The notes: a model not told the origin generated them from the sequence alone. Positions 27,255 to 37,440 are shown, counted from the first letter of the stretch. The stretch: 64,000 bases of DNA from Pseudomonadota bacterium (GCA_021805865.1 JAJZDX010000026.1:1-64000), one strand, 5' to 3'. Translations and numbers: made by a program.

Positions 27255-28082
27255 ATGAACTACATGGGGCAATTCAAGATCGAGCCCGGAGCCCGCGTGA
27301 GGCTCGCGCAGGTCGACCCGGCGTTCAAGGGACGGCACGAGAGCCACGAGGATGCCGCCGCGGAGATCGAGCGATACCGCAAGAGGCTCTGGGAGCTGCA
27401 AGAGCTGCTTTATGTCGAGCACCGACGCTCGCTGCTGATCTGCCTGCAGGCGACCGATACGGGCGGCAAGGACGGCGTCATCAATCACGTGCTCGGCGCC
27501 ATGAATCCCCAGGGCTGCCGGGTGGCCCATTTCCGGCAGCCTTCGGCGGAAGAGGCCTCGCATGATTTCCTGTGGCGGGCGCACCGGGTGGCGCCGGCAC
27601 GCGGCGAGGTGGTCATCTTCAATCGCTCCCACTACGAGGATGTGCTCATCGTGCGCGTGCACGAGCTGGTGCCCAAGGAGGTCTGGTCGGCCCGCTATGA
27701 GCGGATCAACGAGTTCGAGCGCGTGCTTGCCGACAACGGCACACAGATCCTGAAGTTCTACCTGCACATCTCGAGCGAGGAGCAGCTGTCCCGCTTCAAG
27801 GCCCGGCTCGATGATCCGACCAAGCACTGGAAGATCAGCGAGGCGGACTACGCAGAGCGCAAGCTCTGGCCGCAGTACATGGCCGCCTATGAGGAGGCCT
27901 TGTCGCGCTGCAGCACCGCTCATGCGCCGTGGTTCGTGATCCCGGGCAATCACAAGTGGTTCCGCAATCTCGCCGTGGCGCGCATCGTGGTCGAGCACCT
28001 CGAGGGCCTGGGCCTGAAATATCCCAAGCCCGCCGTGGATCTTGCGCGCATCCGCCGCGAGTACCACGCGGCCTCGAAGTAG
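27255..28082 (+). CDS. ppk2: Polyphosphate kinase 2 family protein
   Basis: A 275-aa PPK2 transferring phosphate between polyphosphate and nucleotides. Walker A is QATDTGGKDG (65-74), followed by HVLGAMNPQGC, and the Walker B/lid region is VVIFNRSHYEDVLIVRVH (~118-135). The single-domain length fits PPK2 classes I or III. The end lies 18 bases from the stop of the convergent cobQ. Confidence 0.92.
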   Translation: MNYMGQFKIEPGARVRLAQVDPAFKGRHESHEDAAAEIERYRKRLWELQELLYVEHRRSLLICLQATDTGGKDGVINHVLGAMNPQGCRVAHFRQPSAEEASHDFLWRAHRVAPARGEVVIFNRSHYEDVLIVRVHELVPKEVWSARYERINEFERVLADNGTQILKFYLHISSEEQLSRFKARLDDPTKHWKISEADYAERKLWPQYMAAYEEALSRCSTAHAPWFVIPGNHKWFRNLAVARIVVEHLEGLGLKYPKPAVDLARIRREYHAASK

Positions 28083-28100
28083 GCCGATCGGCCGCAGGGA

Positions 28101-29567
28101 TCAGGCGAGCGGCGCGAGCAGCCCCTTGAGATCGCAGGAGCCTTCGATGGCCTCCGCCAGGCGATCGAGCATCCGCTCGCGCCGCGCGGCGTGATCGACC
28201 GGCTGCGGCTCGCTCAGGCCCGCCCAGCGCAACAGTCCCGCGCAGGCCGCAGGCTCCTCGAATATTCCGTGCAGATAGGTGGCGAGGATCCTCCCGTCGG
28301 CCGACATCGCTCCATCGGGTGCCCCGTTGTCGAGCCATACGGCGGGCCGCTCGAGAGCCGGGCCGAGGGTTCGGCCCATGTGGATCTCGTAGCCTCGCAC
28401 GGGCGCATCGGCGAGCGCCAGCCGGCCGGTCACATTGCACAGTCGCTTGCCGGGCAGGAGCGTGGTTGTCAGATCGAGCCACCCGAGGCCTTCGCTCTCG
28501 CCCGCTGCGCCCTCGACGCCCTCGGGATCGGCGATCCGCCGCCCGAGCATCTGCAGCCCGCCACAGATCCCCATCACCCGCCCGCCGTAGCGCAGGTGCC
28601 GCTCGATGTACTCGGGCCAGCCGCGCTCGCGCAGCCAGTCGAGATCGGGCCGTACCGCTTTCGAGCCGGGCAGGATCACCAGATCCGCGGGCGGCGCAGG
28701 CTCATGCCGGACATAACACAGATCGACCTGCGGATGGGAGGCAAGCGGCTCGAAATCGGTGTGGTTGCAGATCTTTGGTGTCAACGGGACGACGATGCGC
28801 AGCGCGGCAGAGTCCGACGGGCCGTGCGTGGCAACGGAAGACAGGCGGCTCAGGCTGTCCTCCGCATCGAGCCTGAGATCAGCGAGGTAGGGCAATACGC
28901 CGAACGAGGGCTTGCCGGTGTGACGGGTGAGCCACGCGAGGCCCGGCTCGAGCAGTCGCCCGTCGCCGCGGAAGCGGTTGATGAGAAACCCGGTCATCCG
29001 GGCGCGCTCGCTCTCGCTCAGCAGGGCGAGCGTGCCGGCGATGTGCGCGAATACTCCGCCGCGCTCGATGTCGGCCACCAGCGCGACCGGGCAATCGACC
29101 GCCTCGGCAAATCCCATATTGGCGATATCGCCCTCGCGCAGGTTGATTTCCGCCGGCGAGCCTGCGCCCTCGACGATGATGGCATCGTAGGTGTCCCGCA
29201 GCCTGCCGTAGGAGGCGAGCACCGCTTCGAACGCCTGCGGCTTGAAGCGGTGGAATTCGGCGGCGTCCATGTCGCCGATCGGCTGGCCGTGGATGATGAC
29301 CTGGGCGCGCCGGTCGGTGCTCGGCTTGAGCAGCACCGGGTTCAGGTCCACCGTGGGCGCGATGCCGGCCGCCTGCGCCTGCAGCGCCTGCGCACGGCCG
29401 AGCTCGCCTCCGTCCGTGCCCACAGCGCTGTTCAACGCCATGTTCTGCGGCTTGAAGGGCGCCACGCGCACGCCGCGCCGCCTCAGGATGCGGCACAGTC
29501 CCGCCACCAACGTGCTCTTGCCGGCATCGGAGGTCGTGCCCTGGATCATGAGAGTGCGGGCGCTCAT
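28101..29567 (-). CDS. cobQ: Cobyric acid synthase
   Basis: A 488-aa glutamine amidotransferase that amidates four side chains of adenosyl-cobyrinic acid a,c-diamide. The N-terminal P-loop-like domain has [13 protein letters not shown] (~7-19) and [10 protein letters not shown]. The class I-like amidotransferase domain has the nucleophile Cys in [12 protein letters not shown] (~331) and His in YLHGIFE. It overlaps the upstream decarboxylase gene by four bases. Confidence 0.95.
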   Translation of the reverse strand: MSARTLMIQGTTSDAGKSTLVAGLCRILRRRGVRVAPFKPQNMALNSAVGTDGGELGRAQALQAQAAGIAPTVDLNPVLLKPSTDRRAQVIIHGQPIGDMDAAEFHRFKPQAFEAVLASYGRLRDTYDAIIVEGAGSPAEINLREGDIANMGFAEAVDCPVALVADIERGGVFAHIAGTLALLSESERARMTGFLINRFRGDGRLLEPGLAWLTRHTGKPSFGVLPYLADLRLDAEDSLSRLSSVATHGPSDSAALRIVVPLTPKICNHTDFEPLASHPQVDLCYVRHEPAPPADLVILPGSKAVRPDLDWLRERGWPEYIERHLRYGGRVMGICGGLQMLGRRIADPEGVEGAAGESEGLGWLDLTTTLLPGKRLCNVTGRLALADAPVRGYEIHMGRTLGPALERPAVWLDNGAPDGAMSADGRILATYLHGIFEEPAACAGLLRWAGLSEPQPVDHAARRERMLDRLAEAIEGSCDLKGLLAPLA

Positions 29568-30553
29568 GCGCGCGCCTCGCTCGGGGCGGAGCGCAAGGCC
29601 GCCTCCAGGCGCCGCCAGTCCTCCTCGGCGCCCGGCAGGCCGAAGCGCAGGCCCGAGGGGGTGTCAAACAGTCGGCAAAGAATGCCGCTGCGGGCAAGAT
29701 GATCGTGGATGAGTGCGGCATGCGGGGTCGGCGCCCATTGAAACAGATCGCAGCCGCCGGCGGGCTCCAGCGCGCACCTGTGCAGCAGCTCGGCGAGCCG
29801 TTCGGCATCGGCGCGCAGCCGCCGCCGGGTCTTGGCCTGCCACCGCCGGTCGCGCAACGCTCCGATCGCGACGGCGCGCGAGGGACCCGCGACGGCCCAT
29901 GGGCCCAGCCGCTCCGCGAGCGCCTGGCACAGCGAGTCGGCCGCGAGCACGAATCCTACGCGGGCGCCGGCGAGCCCGAAGAACTTGCCGAGCGACCTCA
30001 GCACCACGAGGCCCTCGCGATGCGTCTCGCGCGCCAGGCTGTCCTTCGGATCGGCGTCCGCGAAGGCTTCGTCGATCACCAGCCAGCCGTGCTGCGCAGC
30101 GAGCTGCCCGTGCAAGTCGAGAAGCTGTGCGCGCGTGAAGCGGTGGCCGGTCGGGTTGTTCGGATTGATCAGCACCAGCACGTCAAGTGCGGCGCCCGCG
30201 CAGTCGGACGGCGCCACGGGCACGACATCGTGGCCGGCTTCGCGCCAGCGTGCCGCGTGCTCGGCATAGCCGGGAGTCAACACGCCCACGCGGCACCGTG
30301 CGCGCAGGCGCGGCAGGTTGAGGATGGCAGCCTGGGACCCCGCGGTCGGCAGCGCGCCCGGCGCACCGTAGTATTCCCGTGCGGCTTGCGCGAGCCCGTC
30401 CTCCTCTTCCGGCAATCGGCGCCAGGCCTCGCCCGGCGGCGGCTCCCCCGCCCACGACCTGGGATTGATCCCGGTCGACAGATCGAGCCAGCGCTCGAGG
30501 GCGATGCCGTAACGGGCGCTTGCCCGGCGCAGCAGCCCTCCGTGCTCAAGCAT
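29564..30553 (-). CDS. cobC: Threonine-phosphate decarboxylase (cobalamin aminopropanol arm)
   Basis: A 329-aa PLP-dependent class I/II aminotransferase-fold enzyme that makes (R)-1-amino-2-propanol phosphate for the nucleotide loop of cobalamin. It has HGG near the start, [17 protein letters not shown] and the PLP lysine in [12 protein letters not shown] (~195-206). The product is called CobD in Salmonella and CobC in Pseudomonas. It overlaps cobQ by four bases and cbiB by eight. Confidence 0.92.
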   Translation of the reverse strand: MLEHGGLLRRASARYGIALERWLDLSTGINPRSWAGEPPPGEAWRRLPEEEDGLAQAAREYYGAPGALPTAGSQAAILNLPRLRARCRVGVLTPGYAEHAARWREAGHDVVPVAPSDCAGAALDVLVLINPNNPTGHRFTRAQLLDLHGQLAAQHGWLVIDEAFADADPKDSLARETHREGLVVLRSLGKFFGLAGARVGFVLAADSLCQALAERLGPWAVAGPSRAVAIGALRDRRWQAKTRRRLRADAERLAELLHRCALEPAGGCDLFQWAPTPHAALIHDHLARSGILCRLFDTPSGLRFGLPGAEEDWRRLEAALRSAPSEARA

Positions 30554-31487
30554 GTCCGATGGCCTTCAATCCGGCGAGCGTTGCGCTCGCGGCGGCGATC
30601 ACCGCCAGCCACAGCAGCACGGAGCGCGCCACCAGACGCAGGGCGCGGGTGATGTCATCCGGATCTGCCGGCGCGCCCTCGCCGAGCGCGGCGCGCTCGT
30701 GCCATTCGCCTTCGTAGAACGCGCCGCCGCCGAGGCGCACACCCAGGGCGCCGGCTCCGGAGGCCATGACGGGCCCCGCATTGGGACTGTCCCAAAGCGG
30801 AGCCTGCGCGCGCCAGCAGTGCAGCGCGCGCTGGCATCGGCCGACCACGGCGTACGTCAGCGCCGTGAGCCGCGCCGGGACGAAGTTCATCAGGTCATCG
30901 AGCCGCGCCGCCGCCCAGCCGAAGCGCAGGTAGCGTGCCGTGCGGTAGCCCCACATGGCATCCAGGGTATTGACCAGGCGGTAGGCGAGCGCTCCGGGAG
31001 CGCCCGCCACCACGAACCAGAAGACGGCGCCGAACACGGCGTCATTGCCGTTTTCCAGGACTGATTCCACGGCCGCCGCGCTGATGCGCGTGGCGTCCAT
31101 CTCGGCTGTATCCCGGCTGACCATCATGCCGACATCACGGCGGGCCACATCCAGATCGCCGCGCTCGAGCGCATCGCGGACCCGCCGGGCATGCTCGTGC
31201 AGACTCCGATGTCCGACGACGAGGTACAGAATCGCGGCATCCCAGGCGAGACCGAGCCAGCGCAGCCGGCTCGCCAGAGCGCACAGGAGCACCCAGGGGG
31301 CGACCGCCAGGACGAGCGCCAGGACGCTCAAGGCGCGCCCGGAGGCCGCTGCGCGGGCGGCCTGCGGCTGCAGCCTCCGCTCGATCCGGCGCGCGTAGGC
31401 GCCGAAGAGCGCTAGCGGATGCCAGCGGGCCGGCTCGCCGAGGAGCCAGTCCAGGCCCAGGCCTGAGGCGGCGAGCAGTGCGATCAT
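30546..31487 (-). CDS. cbiB: Adenosylcobinamide-phosphate synthase (membrane)
   Basis: A 313-aa integral membrane protein (CbiB; CobD in Pseudomonas) that attaches aminopropanol (phosphate) to cobyric acid. The start MIALLAASGLGLDWLLGEP is the typical N-terminus, followed by WHPLALFG and several membrane segments; EMDATRISAAAVESVLENGNDA includes the conserved GND-like loop. It is the first gene of the leftward cbiB-cobC-cobQ run. The frame continues upstream to 31547 but the family starts at 31487. Confidence 0.93.
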   Translation of the reverse strand: MIALLAASGLGLDWLLGEPARWHPLALFGAYARRIERRLQPQAARAAASGRALSVLALVLAVAPWVLLCALASRLRWLGLAWDAAILYLVVGHRSLHEHARRVRDALERGDLDVARRDVGMMVSRDTAEMDATRISAAAVESVLENGNDAVFGAVFWFVVAGAPGALAYRLVNTLDAMWGYRTARYLRFGWAAARLDDLMNFVPARLTALTYAVVGRCQRALHCWRAQAPLWDSPNAGPVMASGAGALGVRLGGGAFYEGEWHERAALGEGAPADPDDITRALRLVARSVLLWLAVIAAASATLAGLKAIGHA

Positions 31488-31517
31488 TTGGGTGGGGCAA
31501 TCTCTCCAGGGCGCGCC

Positions 31518-31547
31518 ACTGTACCGAGGCTGCGCCGGGCTGTGCAA
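31518..31547 (-). promoter_or_regulatory. Candidate promoter for cbiB-cobC-cobQ
   Basis: On the minus strand TTGCAC (31547-31542) and TACAGT (31523-31518) are 18 bases apart, about 31 bases before the cbiB start. No B12 box is present on this strand, so cobalamin-riboswitch control is not supported. Confidence 0.35.
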
Positions 31548-31658
31548 GGCGCACCGCCCTGGGCCGGTCGAAAATGGGTTGGCCCGCGGCGCTCCACGGC
31601 ATGGCCCGGGCGCGTCCGACTCAGAAGGCCCGCGCCGGGGTCGCCTCGTCCGGGGCGC

Positions 31659-32363
31659 TCAGGCCCGTGCGGGGATCTCGAGGCCTCTTGCCACCGCCGG
31701 ACGGTCCACGAAGGCATCGAGCGCCCTTGTCACGTGCGGGAAGTCCCCGATGCCGACCAGCGCGCCGGCCTCGTAGAACCCTATGAGATTGCGCACCCAG
31801 GGGAAAACAGCGATGTCGGCGATGGTGTAGTCGTCGCCGGCCACCCAGGCGTGTTGCTTCAGCTGCCCCTCGAGCACCCCGAGCAGGCGTCTGGACTCTG
31901 TGACGTAGCGCTCGCGTGGACGCTTGTCTTCGATCTCTCTGCCGGCGAACTTGTGAAAGAACCCGAGCTGGCCGAACATCGGTCCGATGCCGCCCATCTG
32001 GAACATCAGCCACTGCAGCGTCCGGTGGCGCCCGGCCGGGTCCCGAGGCAGGAGCCTGCCGGTTTTCTCGGCGAGGTAGATCAGGATCGCCCCGGATTCG
32101 AACAGCGCCAGCGGCCGGCCGCCGGGGCCGTCGGGATCGAGGATGGCGGGAATCTTGTTGTTGGGATTGAGCGAGAGGAATTCCGGGGAGAGCTGATCGC
32201 GGGCGTCGAAGCTCACCCGGTGGGCTTCGTACGGCAGACCGGTCTCCTCGAGCAGGATCGAGACTTTGACGCCGTTCGGCGTCGGCAGGGAGTACAGCTG
32301 CAGCCGCTCGGGGTGCAGGGCGGGCCACTTGCGGGTGATGGGAAAGGCGGACAGGTCGGTCAT
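31659..32363 (-). CDS. Glutathione S-transferase family protein
   Basis: A 234-aa cytosolic protein with the thioredoxin-like N-terminal domain (LYSLPTPNGVKVSILLEE, NPNNKIPAI, LFESGAILIYLAEK) and an all-helical C-terminal domain with the GDDYTIADIAVFPWV signature. SLPTPNGVKV resembles the YfcG/Ure2-like group, which often shows disulfide-reductase activity with glutathione. The start has GAGG nine bases upstream; longer frames reach 32525. It is oriented toward the cobalamin genes but is separated by 171 bases and probably independent. Confidence 0.9.
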   Translation of the reverse strand: MTDLSAFPITRKWPALHPERLQLYSLPTPNGVKVSILLEETGLPYEAHRVSFDARDQLSPEFLSLNPNNKIPAILDPDGPGGRPLALFESGAILIYLAEKTGRLLPRDPAGRHRTLQWLMFQMGGIGPMFGQLGFFHKFAGREIEDKRPRERYVTESRRLLGVLEGQLKQHAWVAGDDYTIADIAVFPWVRNLIGFYEAGALVGIGDFPHVTRALDAFVDRPAVARGLEIPARA

Positions 32364-32657
32364 GGTGCGTCCCTCGGTCCGACGGCATTGCGGCGCTGAC
32401 TGAGCGCGGAGGAACGATAGGTTGATCGCCCTGTGAGGCGACGGCAAGTCCTGCGCAGGAGAGGGCGTCGGTTCCACCATCGGAGGCAGCGCCCGCCGGC
32501 CCGCTCGATGCGGAAAGTACAACAATTCCGCCGGGACCGGTGAGGATCGGGATCACCGGCGCCGTCTGCCGAGGAGGCGGGATCGCGGCCATGAGCCAGG
32601 CCGCAGCGGAGCAGGCCGGGATGGGGTATGGTTGCGGTTTTTGGGGGGGGTCGTCCC

Positions 32658-35600
32658 ATGAGCACAACCGCCTGCCGTGCGCGTATGCGCCGCTCGGCGC
32701 TCACGTTAGCGGGCTCGAGCCTGCTCATCTGCCTCGCCCTGCTCTGCGCCGGGCCCATCCAAGCCCGGCAATCTCCGCTGCGCGTGCCGTTCCCTGCGGC
32801 CACCGCGTTCGCGATGCGCGGGCCGCTGCCGCAGTCGGCCCTGGCAGAGCTGCATTGGCGCCTGGTCGGACCGTTCCGCGGCGGCTGGGCCACGATGGCG
32901 GCGGGCGTGCCTCAGGATCCCAATACGTTTTACATTGGCACCGCCGGCGGTGGCGTGTGGAAGACGGTGGATGCCGGCAGGACCTGGCAGCCGCTCGGCA
33001 ACAGGCTGCCGCCCTCGATCGGCGCCATTGCCGTCGCGCCCTCCTCGCCCGACACGATCTATGTCGGCACGGGCCAGGTCGCCCCGCGTTACGATGTGGG
33101 CGGCGGTGAGGGGGTGTTCAAGTCCACAAACGGGGGCAGGACGTGGCAGTCGCTCGGCTTGGCCGCTACGCGCCACATCGGGCGCATCTGGGTCGATCCT
33201 CACAACGCCAACGTGGTGCTGGTGGCCGCGCTCGGCCATCTCTATGGTCCAAACCCTCAGCGCGGCATCTATCGCTCGACCGACGGCGGCAAGACGTGGA
33301 AGCACGTCCTCTATATCAATGACCACACCGGCGTGGTCGACCTGGCCGCCGACCCGGCCGATCCGAACGTGCTGTTTGCGGCCGCGTGGCAGATGCGCGA
33401 CTGGCCATGGCTCGATTACTTCGAGCCGCACGGTGGCCCCGGCAGCGGCATTTATCGCTCCACGGACGGCGGGAAGACCTGGACGCGCCTCAGGGGCGGG
33501 GGCTGGCCGAAAGGCTCCCTCGGGCGCATCGGTCTAGCCGTCACCCATACCGCGCAGGGTACCCGCATCTATGCGGCCGTCGATTCCCTCACCCAGGGCG
33601 GCATCTGGCGGTCCGATGATGGCGGCAACCACTGGCAGCGCGTGAATGACGACGAGGATGCGTTCGGAAACTGGTATTTCGCGCGCCTCACCGTCGACCC
33701 GCGCAACCCCCAGGTGGTGTATTCCGCCGGGCGGTCGGTCCGGCGCTCCACCGACGGGGGGCGTACGTGGCATATCATCAAGGGAGCTCCGGGCGGCGAC
33801 GATTACCACTTCATTTGGCTCAATCCGCTGCACCCGGATTACTGGATCGTCGCCGCCGATCAGGGCGCGGCGGTCACCGTGGACGGCGGACGCAGCTGGA
33901 GCAGTTGGTACAACCAGCCCACCGGCCAGTTCTATCACCTCGCCGTGGACAACCGCTTCCCCTACTGGATCTACAGCGGCCAGCAGGACAGCGGCAGTGT
34001 CGCGCTCGCGAGCCGCAGCGACTACGGCTCGCTCACCCTGCGCGACTGGCATCCGGTGGGCGGCGATGAGCGCGACTACATGGTGCCCGATCCCGGCAAT
34101 CCGCACCTCGTGTTCGGGAGCGGGCTCGGGGGGCGGGTCACGCGCTGGGATGCGCGCACCGGCCAGGTCGCCAATGTCTCGCCGTATCCGCTCGACAGCT
34201 ACGGGGCAAATCCCCTGAAGGTGAAATACCGCTATGGGTGGGTGACGCCGCTCGTTTTCACGCCGACCAAGCCCCATGCGCTGCTGCTCGGCGCGCAGGT
34301 ACTGTTCCGCTCGAAGGACCTCGGGCGGACCTGGCGGGTCATCTCGCCGGATCTGACCGGGGCGGTCGCGGGCACGGCGGGCTGCGGCACGACCGCCACC
34401 GGGGAGCTCGCCCGCGAGTGCGGATTCGGCGTGATCAGCACCATCGCTCCCTCGCCGCTGAAGAACGGCGAGATCTGGGTAGGCACCGACAGCGGCCTCA
34501 TCCAACTCACCCGCGACGGCGGCAAGCATTGGGAAAACGTCACGCCGCCCGAGCTTGCGCCGTGGGAGAAGATCAGCGCCATCTGCGCCTCCAGCCTTAA
34601 CCCGGCGACGGCCTACGCCGCGGTGAACGATCGGCGCCGCGATGACTACCGCCCGCATGTATTCCGCACGCACGACTACGGCCGGACCTGGCGGCAGATC
34701 GTCAGCGGGCTCCCTCCGGAACAACAGGTGAAGTCGGTGGCGGCCGATCCGGTGCGAGCGGGGCTGCTCTTCGCGGGGACCACGGAGGGGGTATTCGTGT
34801 CCTTCGACGACGGCGGGCACTGGCAGTCGCTCTCGCTCAACCTGCCCAACGTCCGCGTGTCGGACCTGCTCGTCCATGACGATGCTCTCATCGCGGCCAC
34901 CGAGGGGCGGGCAATCTGGGTGCTGGATGACATAACGCCGCTGCGCCAACTCTCGGCAACCGCACTCGCCGCGCCCGCGCACCTGTTCGCGCCCGAAGTG
35001 GCGTTTCGGGTGCATCCCAACAACAATCAGGACACGCCGCTGCCGCCGTCCACCCCGCAGGGAGAGAATCCGCCGGCCGGCGTGCCGATCGATTACTGGC
35101 TGGGGCCGGGCACTCACGGGCCGGTCACTCTCGCGATCTACGATTTTCAGGGGCACCTCGTGCGCCGCTTCTCCTCCGATGAGATCCCCCGGCCCATTCA
35201 TGCGCACCGGTACTTCGCCAGGCGTTGGCTCAAGCCCGCCAAGCGGCTCTCGGCCGCGCCCGGCATGCACCGCTTCGTGTGGAATCTGCGCTATGCCCGG
35301 CCGCCGGCGATCTCGTATCGCTACAGCATTGCGGCGGTGTACGGCGAGAATACGCCGACCACCGTGCAGGGACCTTTCGTGCTGCCGGGTGTCTACCGGA
35401 TCGCGCTGAGCGCGGATGGGCGGCGCTACGGGGCGCCGCTCGTGGTACGCCTCGATCCGCGCGAGCATGTCAGCATGGCGGCCCTGCGGGCGCTGCTGTC
35501 GTTCAGCCGGAAGGCCGATGCGGGGCTCGCCCGCGCCAAGGCCCTGTACGACGCTGAGAAGCCGGCGCATCAGGCGCTCGCGAAGCTGGCGGAGGACATC

Positions 35601-35897
35601 CGCGCGGGGCACGGTCCGCGAGGGCTGCTGCCGCTCATCGAGCGCTTGAGCGCCGCCACGAAGGTTCACGGGCCGAAGGGCCTCACTGCCCTCAACGGCG
35701 AGATCAGCTCGCTCGAGGCCAACGCCGAGTCGGCGGACATGCTACCCACGTCGGCGGCGCAGGGCGCGCTCGCGGCATCGCTGAGATCGCTGCGCGCGGC
35801 GGATCGTCAGTGGCGCGCGAGCGAGCTGCAGATCCGGCGCCTCGAGCCGGCGTTGCATCGCGCCGGGCTGGCCCCGGTGCCGTTTGAGGGAAGCTGA
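32658..35897 (+). CDS. Exported Asp-box (BNR/VPS10-like) beta-propeller protein
   Basis: The 1079-aa product has an N-terminal signal peptide (ALTLAGSSLLICLALLCAGPIQA). About 11 Asp-box motifs of the S-x-D-x-G-x-T-W type occur between residues ~85 and ~740 (KTVDAGRTW, RSTDGGKTW twice, RSDDGGNHW, VTVDGGRSW, RTHDYGRTW, VSFDDGGHW and others), predicting one or two propellers as in sortilin/VPS10 and sialidase-like proteins. A beta domain follows (LVRRFSSDEIPRP), then a C-terminal helical region. Such proteins are often annotated as glycosyl hydrolase; I see no catalytic residues that prove it. An in-frame ATG at 32628 would add ten residues. Confidence 0.8.
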   Translation: MSTTACRARMRRSALTLAGSSLLICLALLCAGPIQARQSPLRVPFPAATAFAMRGPLPQSALAELHWRLVGPFRGGWATMAAGVPQDPNTFYIGTAGGGVWKTVDAGRTWQPLGNRLPPSIGAIAVAPSSPDTIYVGTGQVAPRYDVGGGEGVFKSTNGGRTWQSLGLAATRHIGRIWVDPHNANVVLVAALGHLYGPNPQRGIYRSTDGGKTWKHVLYINDHTGVVDLAADPADPNVLFAAAWQMRDWPWLDYFEPHGGPGSGIYRSTDGGKTWTRLRGGGWPKGSLGRIGLAVTHTAQGTRIYAAVDSLTQGGIWRSDDGGNHWQRVNDDEDAFGNWYFARLTVDPRNPQVVYSAGRSVRRSTDGGRTWHIIKGAPGGDDYHFIWLNPLHPDYWIVAADQGAAVTVDGGRSWSSWYNQPTGQFYHLAVDNRFPYWIYSGQQDSGSVALASRSDYGSLTLRDWHPVGGDERDYMVPDPGNPHLVFGSGLGGRVTRWDARTGQVANVSPYPLDSYGANPLKVKYRYGWVTPLVFTPTKPHALLLGAQVLFRSKDLGRTWRVISPDLTGAVAGTAGCGTTATGELARECGFGVISTIAPSPLKNGEIWVGTDSGLIQLTRDGGKHWENVTPPELAPWEKISAICASSLNPATAYAAVNDRRRDDYRPHVFRTHDYGRTWRQIVSGLPPEQQVKSVAADPVRAGLLFAGTTEGVFVSFDDGGHWQSLSLNLPNVRVSDLLVHDDALIAATEGRAIWVLDDITPLRQLSATALAAPAHLFAPEVAFRVHPNNNQDTPLPPSTPQGENPPAGVPIDYWLGPGTHGPVTLAIYDFQGHLVRRFSSDEIPRPIHAHRYFARRWLKPAKRLSAAPGMHRFVWNLRYARPPAISYRYSIAAVYGENTPTTVQGPFVLPGVYRIALSADGRRYGAPLVVRLDPREHVSMAALRALLSFSRKADAGLARAKALYDAEKPAHQALAKLAEDIRAGHGPRGLLPLIERLSAATKVHGPKGLTALNGEISSLEANAESADMLPTSAAQGALAASLRSLRAADRQWRASELQIRRLEPALHRAGLAPVPFEGS

Positions 35898-35904
35898 GGC
35901 GTAC

Positions 35905-35934
35905 CATCGGCGGGCGGGTACCCGCCCGCCGATG
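35905..35934 (+). repeat. 30-base perfect palindrome
   Basis: CATCGGCGGGCGGGT is followed directly by its exact complement, eight bases after the stop of the Asp-box gene. It can form a 13-bp hairpin with a 4-base loop, and probably ends or protects transcripts from the left. No T-run follows. Confidence 0.6.
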
Positions 35935-36059
35935 CCCCCGGGTTCGCCCCTCCCCGCCCCCCGGCAGTTGCCCGCGGCACAGACGGTGAGCGGCGGGCAA
36001 AAGCCGCCCCCTGTGCGCCCCGCCGCGCGGGGAGGCACGATGCCCGGATCCGGCGCCCT

Positions 36060-37307
36060 TTAATAGGCGAAGTACGGACCCATGCCGGCGGAGGTGTTCT
36101 CGCCGGCGATGGCCACGTACACGTCGCGACCGAAGAAGAACGGCAGCCCGAAGTCGAACGAGCTCTGGTTCGAGCCCGATACGCCAACATCATTGAATGC
36201 CGTGAATCCGGGGTTGGCCGTGAGCAGCGTCACCGCGTTGTCTATCGCGATCGCGACGCGGGAGACCGTGCCGTTTTGGTCGGAATTGGTGAGCGTGAAG
36301 GTGAGCGGCGAGGTCGGGCAGTAAAATCCGGGGGCCGCGGAGCCGGCGGGGCAGGCGGGGATCGCGCCGTCGTAGAAGAAATACGCGTTGGAGCCGGTGT
36401 CGAAGTACGAATCCGGCAGCGGCGTGCCGTTGAAGGTCGTCGTGATGTCGCCGGTCGAGGGATCGGCGGCGAGCACCGTGGCGGCGCTCATCGTGTTGTT
36501 ACCCTCGGTTCCGATGCCGAATATCAGCGCGCCGCTCAGGCTGCTCGCGCCGGCGGCGGAGACCGAGGGCAGCTCGACGATGACGCCATTGTCATCGGTC
36601 TGGAAATCGACGACGGGGTTGCGGACCTGCTCATTTTCGGCGACGGCGGATTGCGTACAGCCGCTTGCCGGACAGACGTAGTAGATCCCGTTGTCCGCAT
36701 TGGCGAGGCAGCGGGCACCGCAGTCCTGGGCGAAGGGGCCGATGCCGAGCAGACCATTGGCGCCGAAGGCCGCGACGGTGTCTTCCTGGGCTCCGGTGCT
36801 CGCGCACCCGCCGGGGACTGCGCCATAGGCCGGATCCCCGATCACCTGCACGGGAATGGCGCTTGCCGATTCGCCGCCGATGTGCACATCGGCGGTCTCG
36901 ACCGGACCCCAGCTGTAGCCGTCCGTGAACTGAGTGCACTCGAGGAGGGGCGCACCGTTCTCGCTCTCCTGCGGCAGGGCGAGGGCGAGCGTATTACCGG
37001 AGGTGTCCCGGGCGTTGGCGAGAATCCTCAGCCCGTACGAGCCGGTGTCGACCTCGACATCGTTGAACGTCTGGCACTGCGCCGCGCTGCCGGGAACGCA
37101 CACCGTGACGCTCACATACGGTATGTCGACTGAATGCCCGCCCGGACCGGCATCCACCGTCAGGGGCACGACATTGGATGCGGCGGGGGCGCTGTGCGCG
37201 CTCGTGCTGGCATCGGACACGCCGCCACCCGCCCCCGATGAGCCGCCGCCCCCGCAGCCGGCGACGGCGAGTGCCAGGGCGCACGAGAGGATCGCGAGTC
37301 GTCGCAC
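36060..37307 (-). CDS. DUF3443 lipoprotein with two DTGS motifs (copy 1)
   Basis: A 415-aa protein with a lipoprotein signal peptide (LALAVAGCGGGG, Cys at ~18) and Gly/Ser linker. It matches DUF3443 (TFNDVEVDTGSYGLRIL; GANGLLGIGPFAQDCG; FDFGLPFFFGRDVYVAI; ending GPYFAY). Two D-T-G-S sites, one early (~87) and one late (~300, SYFDTGSNAYFF), resemble the two catalytic loops of pepsin-like aspartic proteases. It is next to a second DUF3443 gene and a DUF2844 gene, all leftward. Export to the outer membrane or surface is inferred. Confidence 0.8.
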   Translation of the reverse strand: MRRLAILSCALALAVAGCGGGGSSGAGGGVSDASTSAHSAPAASNVVPLTVDAGPGGHSVDIPYVSVTVCVPGSAAQCQTFNDVEVDTGSYGLRILANARDTSGNTLALALPQESENGAPLLECTQFTDGYSWGPVETADVHIGGESASAIPVQVIGDPAYGAVPGGCASTGAQEDTVAAFGANGLLGIGPFAQDCGARCLANADNGIYYVCPASGCTQSAVAENEQVRNPVVDFQTDDNGVIVELPSVSAAGASSLSGALIFGIGTEGNNTMSAATVLAADPSTGDITTTFNGTPLPDSYFDTGSNAYFFYDGAIPACPAGSAAPGFYCPTSPLTFTLTNSDQNGTVSRVAIAIDNAVTLLTANPGFTAFNDVGVSGSNQSSFDFGLPFFFGRDVYVAIAGENTSAGMGPYFAY

Positions 37308-37419
37308 GGTGCCCCCTGATGGCGTGCTTGCTGGCGGCTGTAGCGGCGGGAGCGGGGGGAACTTGAGCCGTTGCCGGGTGGACCGGCGCCGGTCTCGGTA
37401 GGGGCGGGGCGCTGCGTGG

Positions 37420-37440
37420 GCCCGGCGAAGTCCGCCGGGC
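37420..37440 (-). terminator. Hairpin between the two DUF3443 genes
   Basis: GCCCGGCG and CGCCGGGC (8 bp) enclose AAGTC, 26 bases after the stop of DUF3443 copy 2 in the leftward direction. A second palindrome GACCGGC/GCCGGTC lies at 37381-37394. No T-run, so a weak or Rho-assisted terminator, or a processing site, is possible. Confidence 0.4.

Noticed and set aside
31490-31620. GCCACTG resembling a B12-riboswitch box near cbiB
   Set aside because: It is on the plus strand while cbiB is on the minus strand, and no surrounding riboswitch structure is visible.
33534-35669. 711-codon open frame antisense to the Asp-box gene
   Set aside because: The plus strand encodes regular Asp-box motifs; the antisense product has none.
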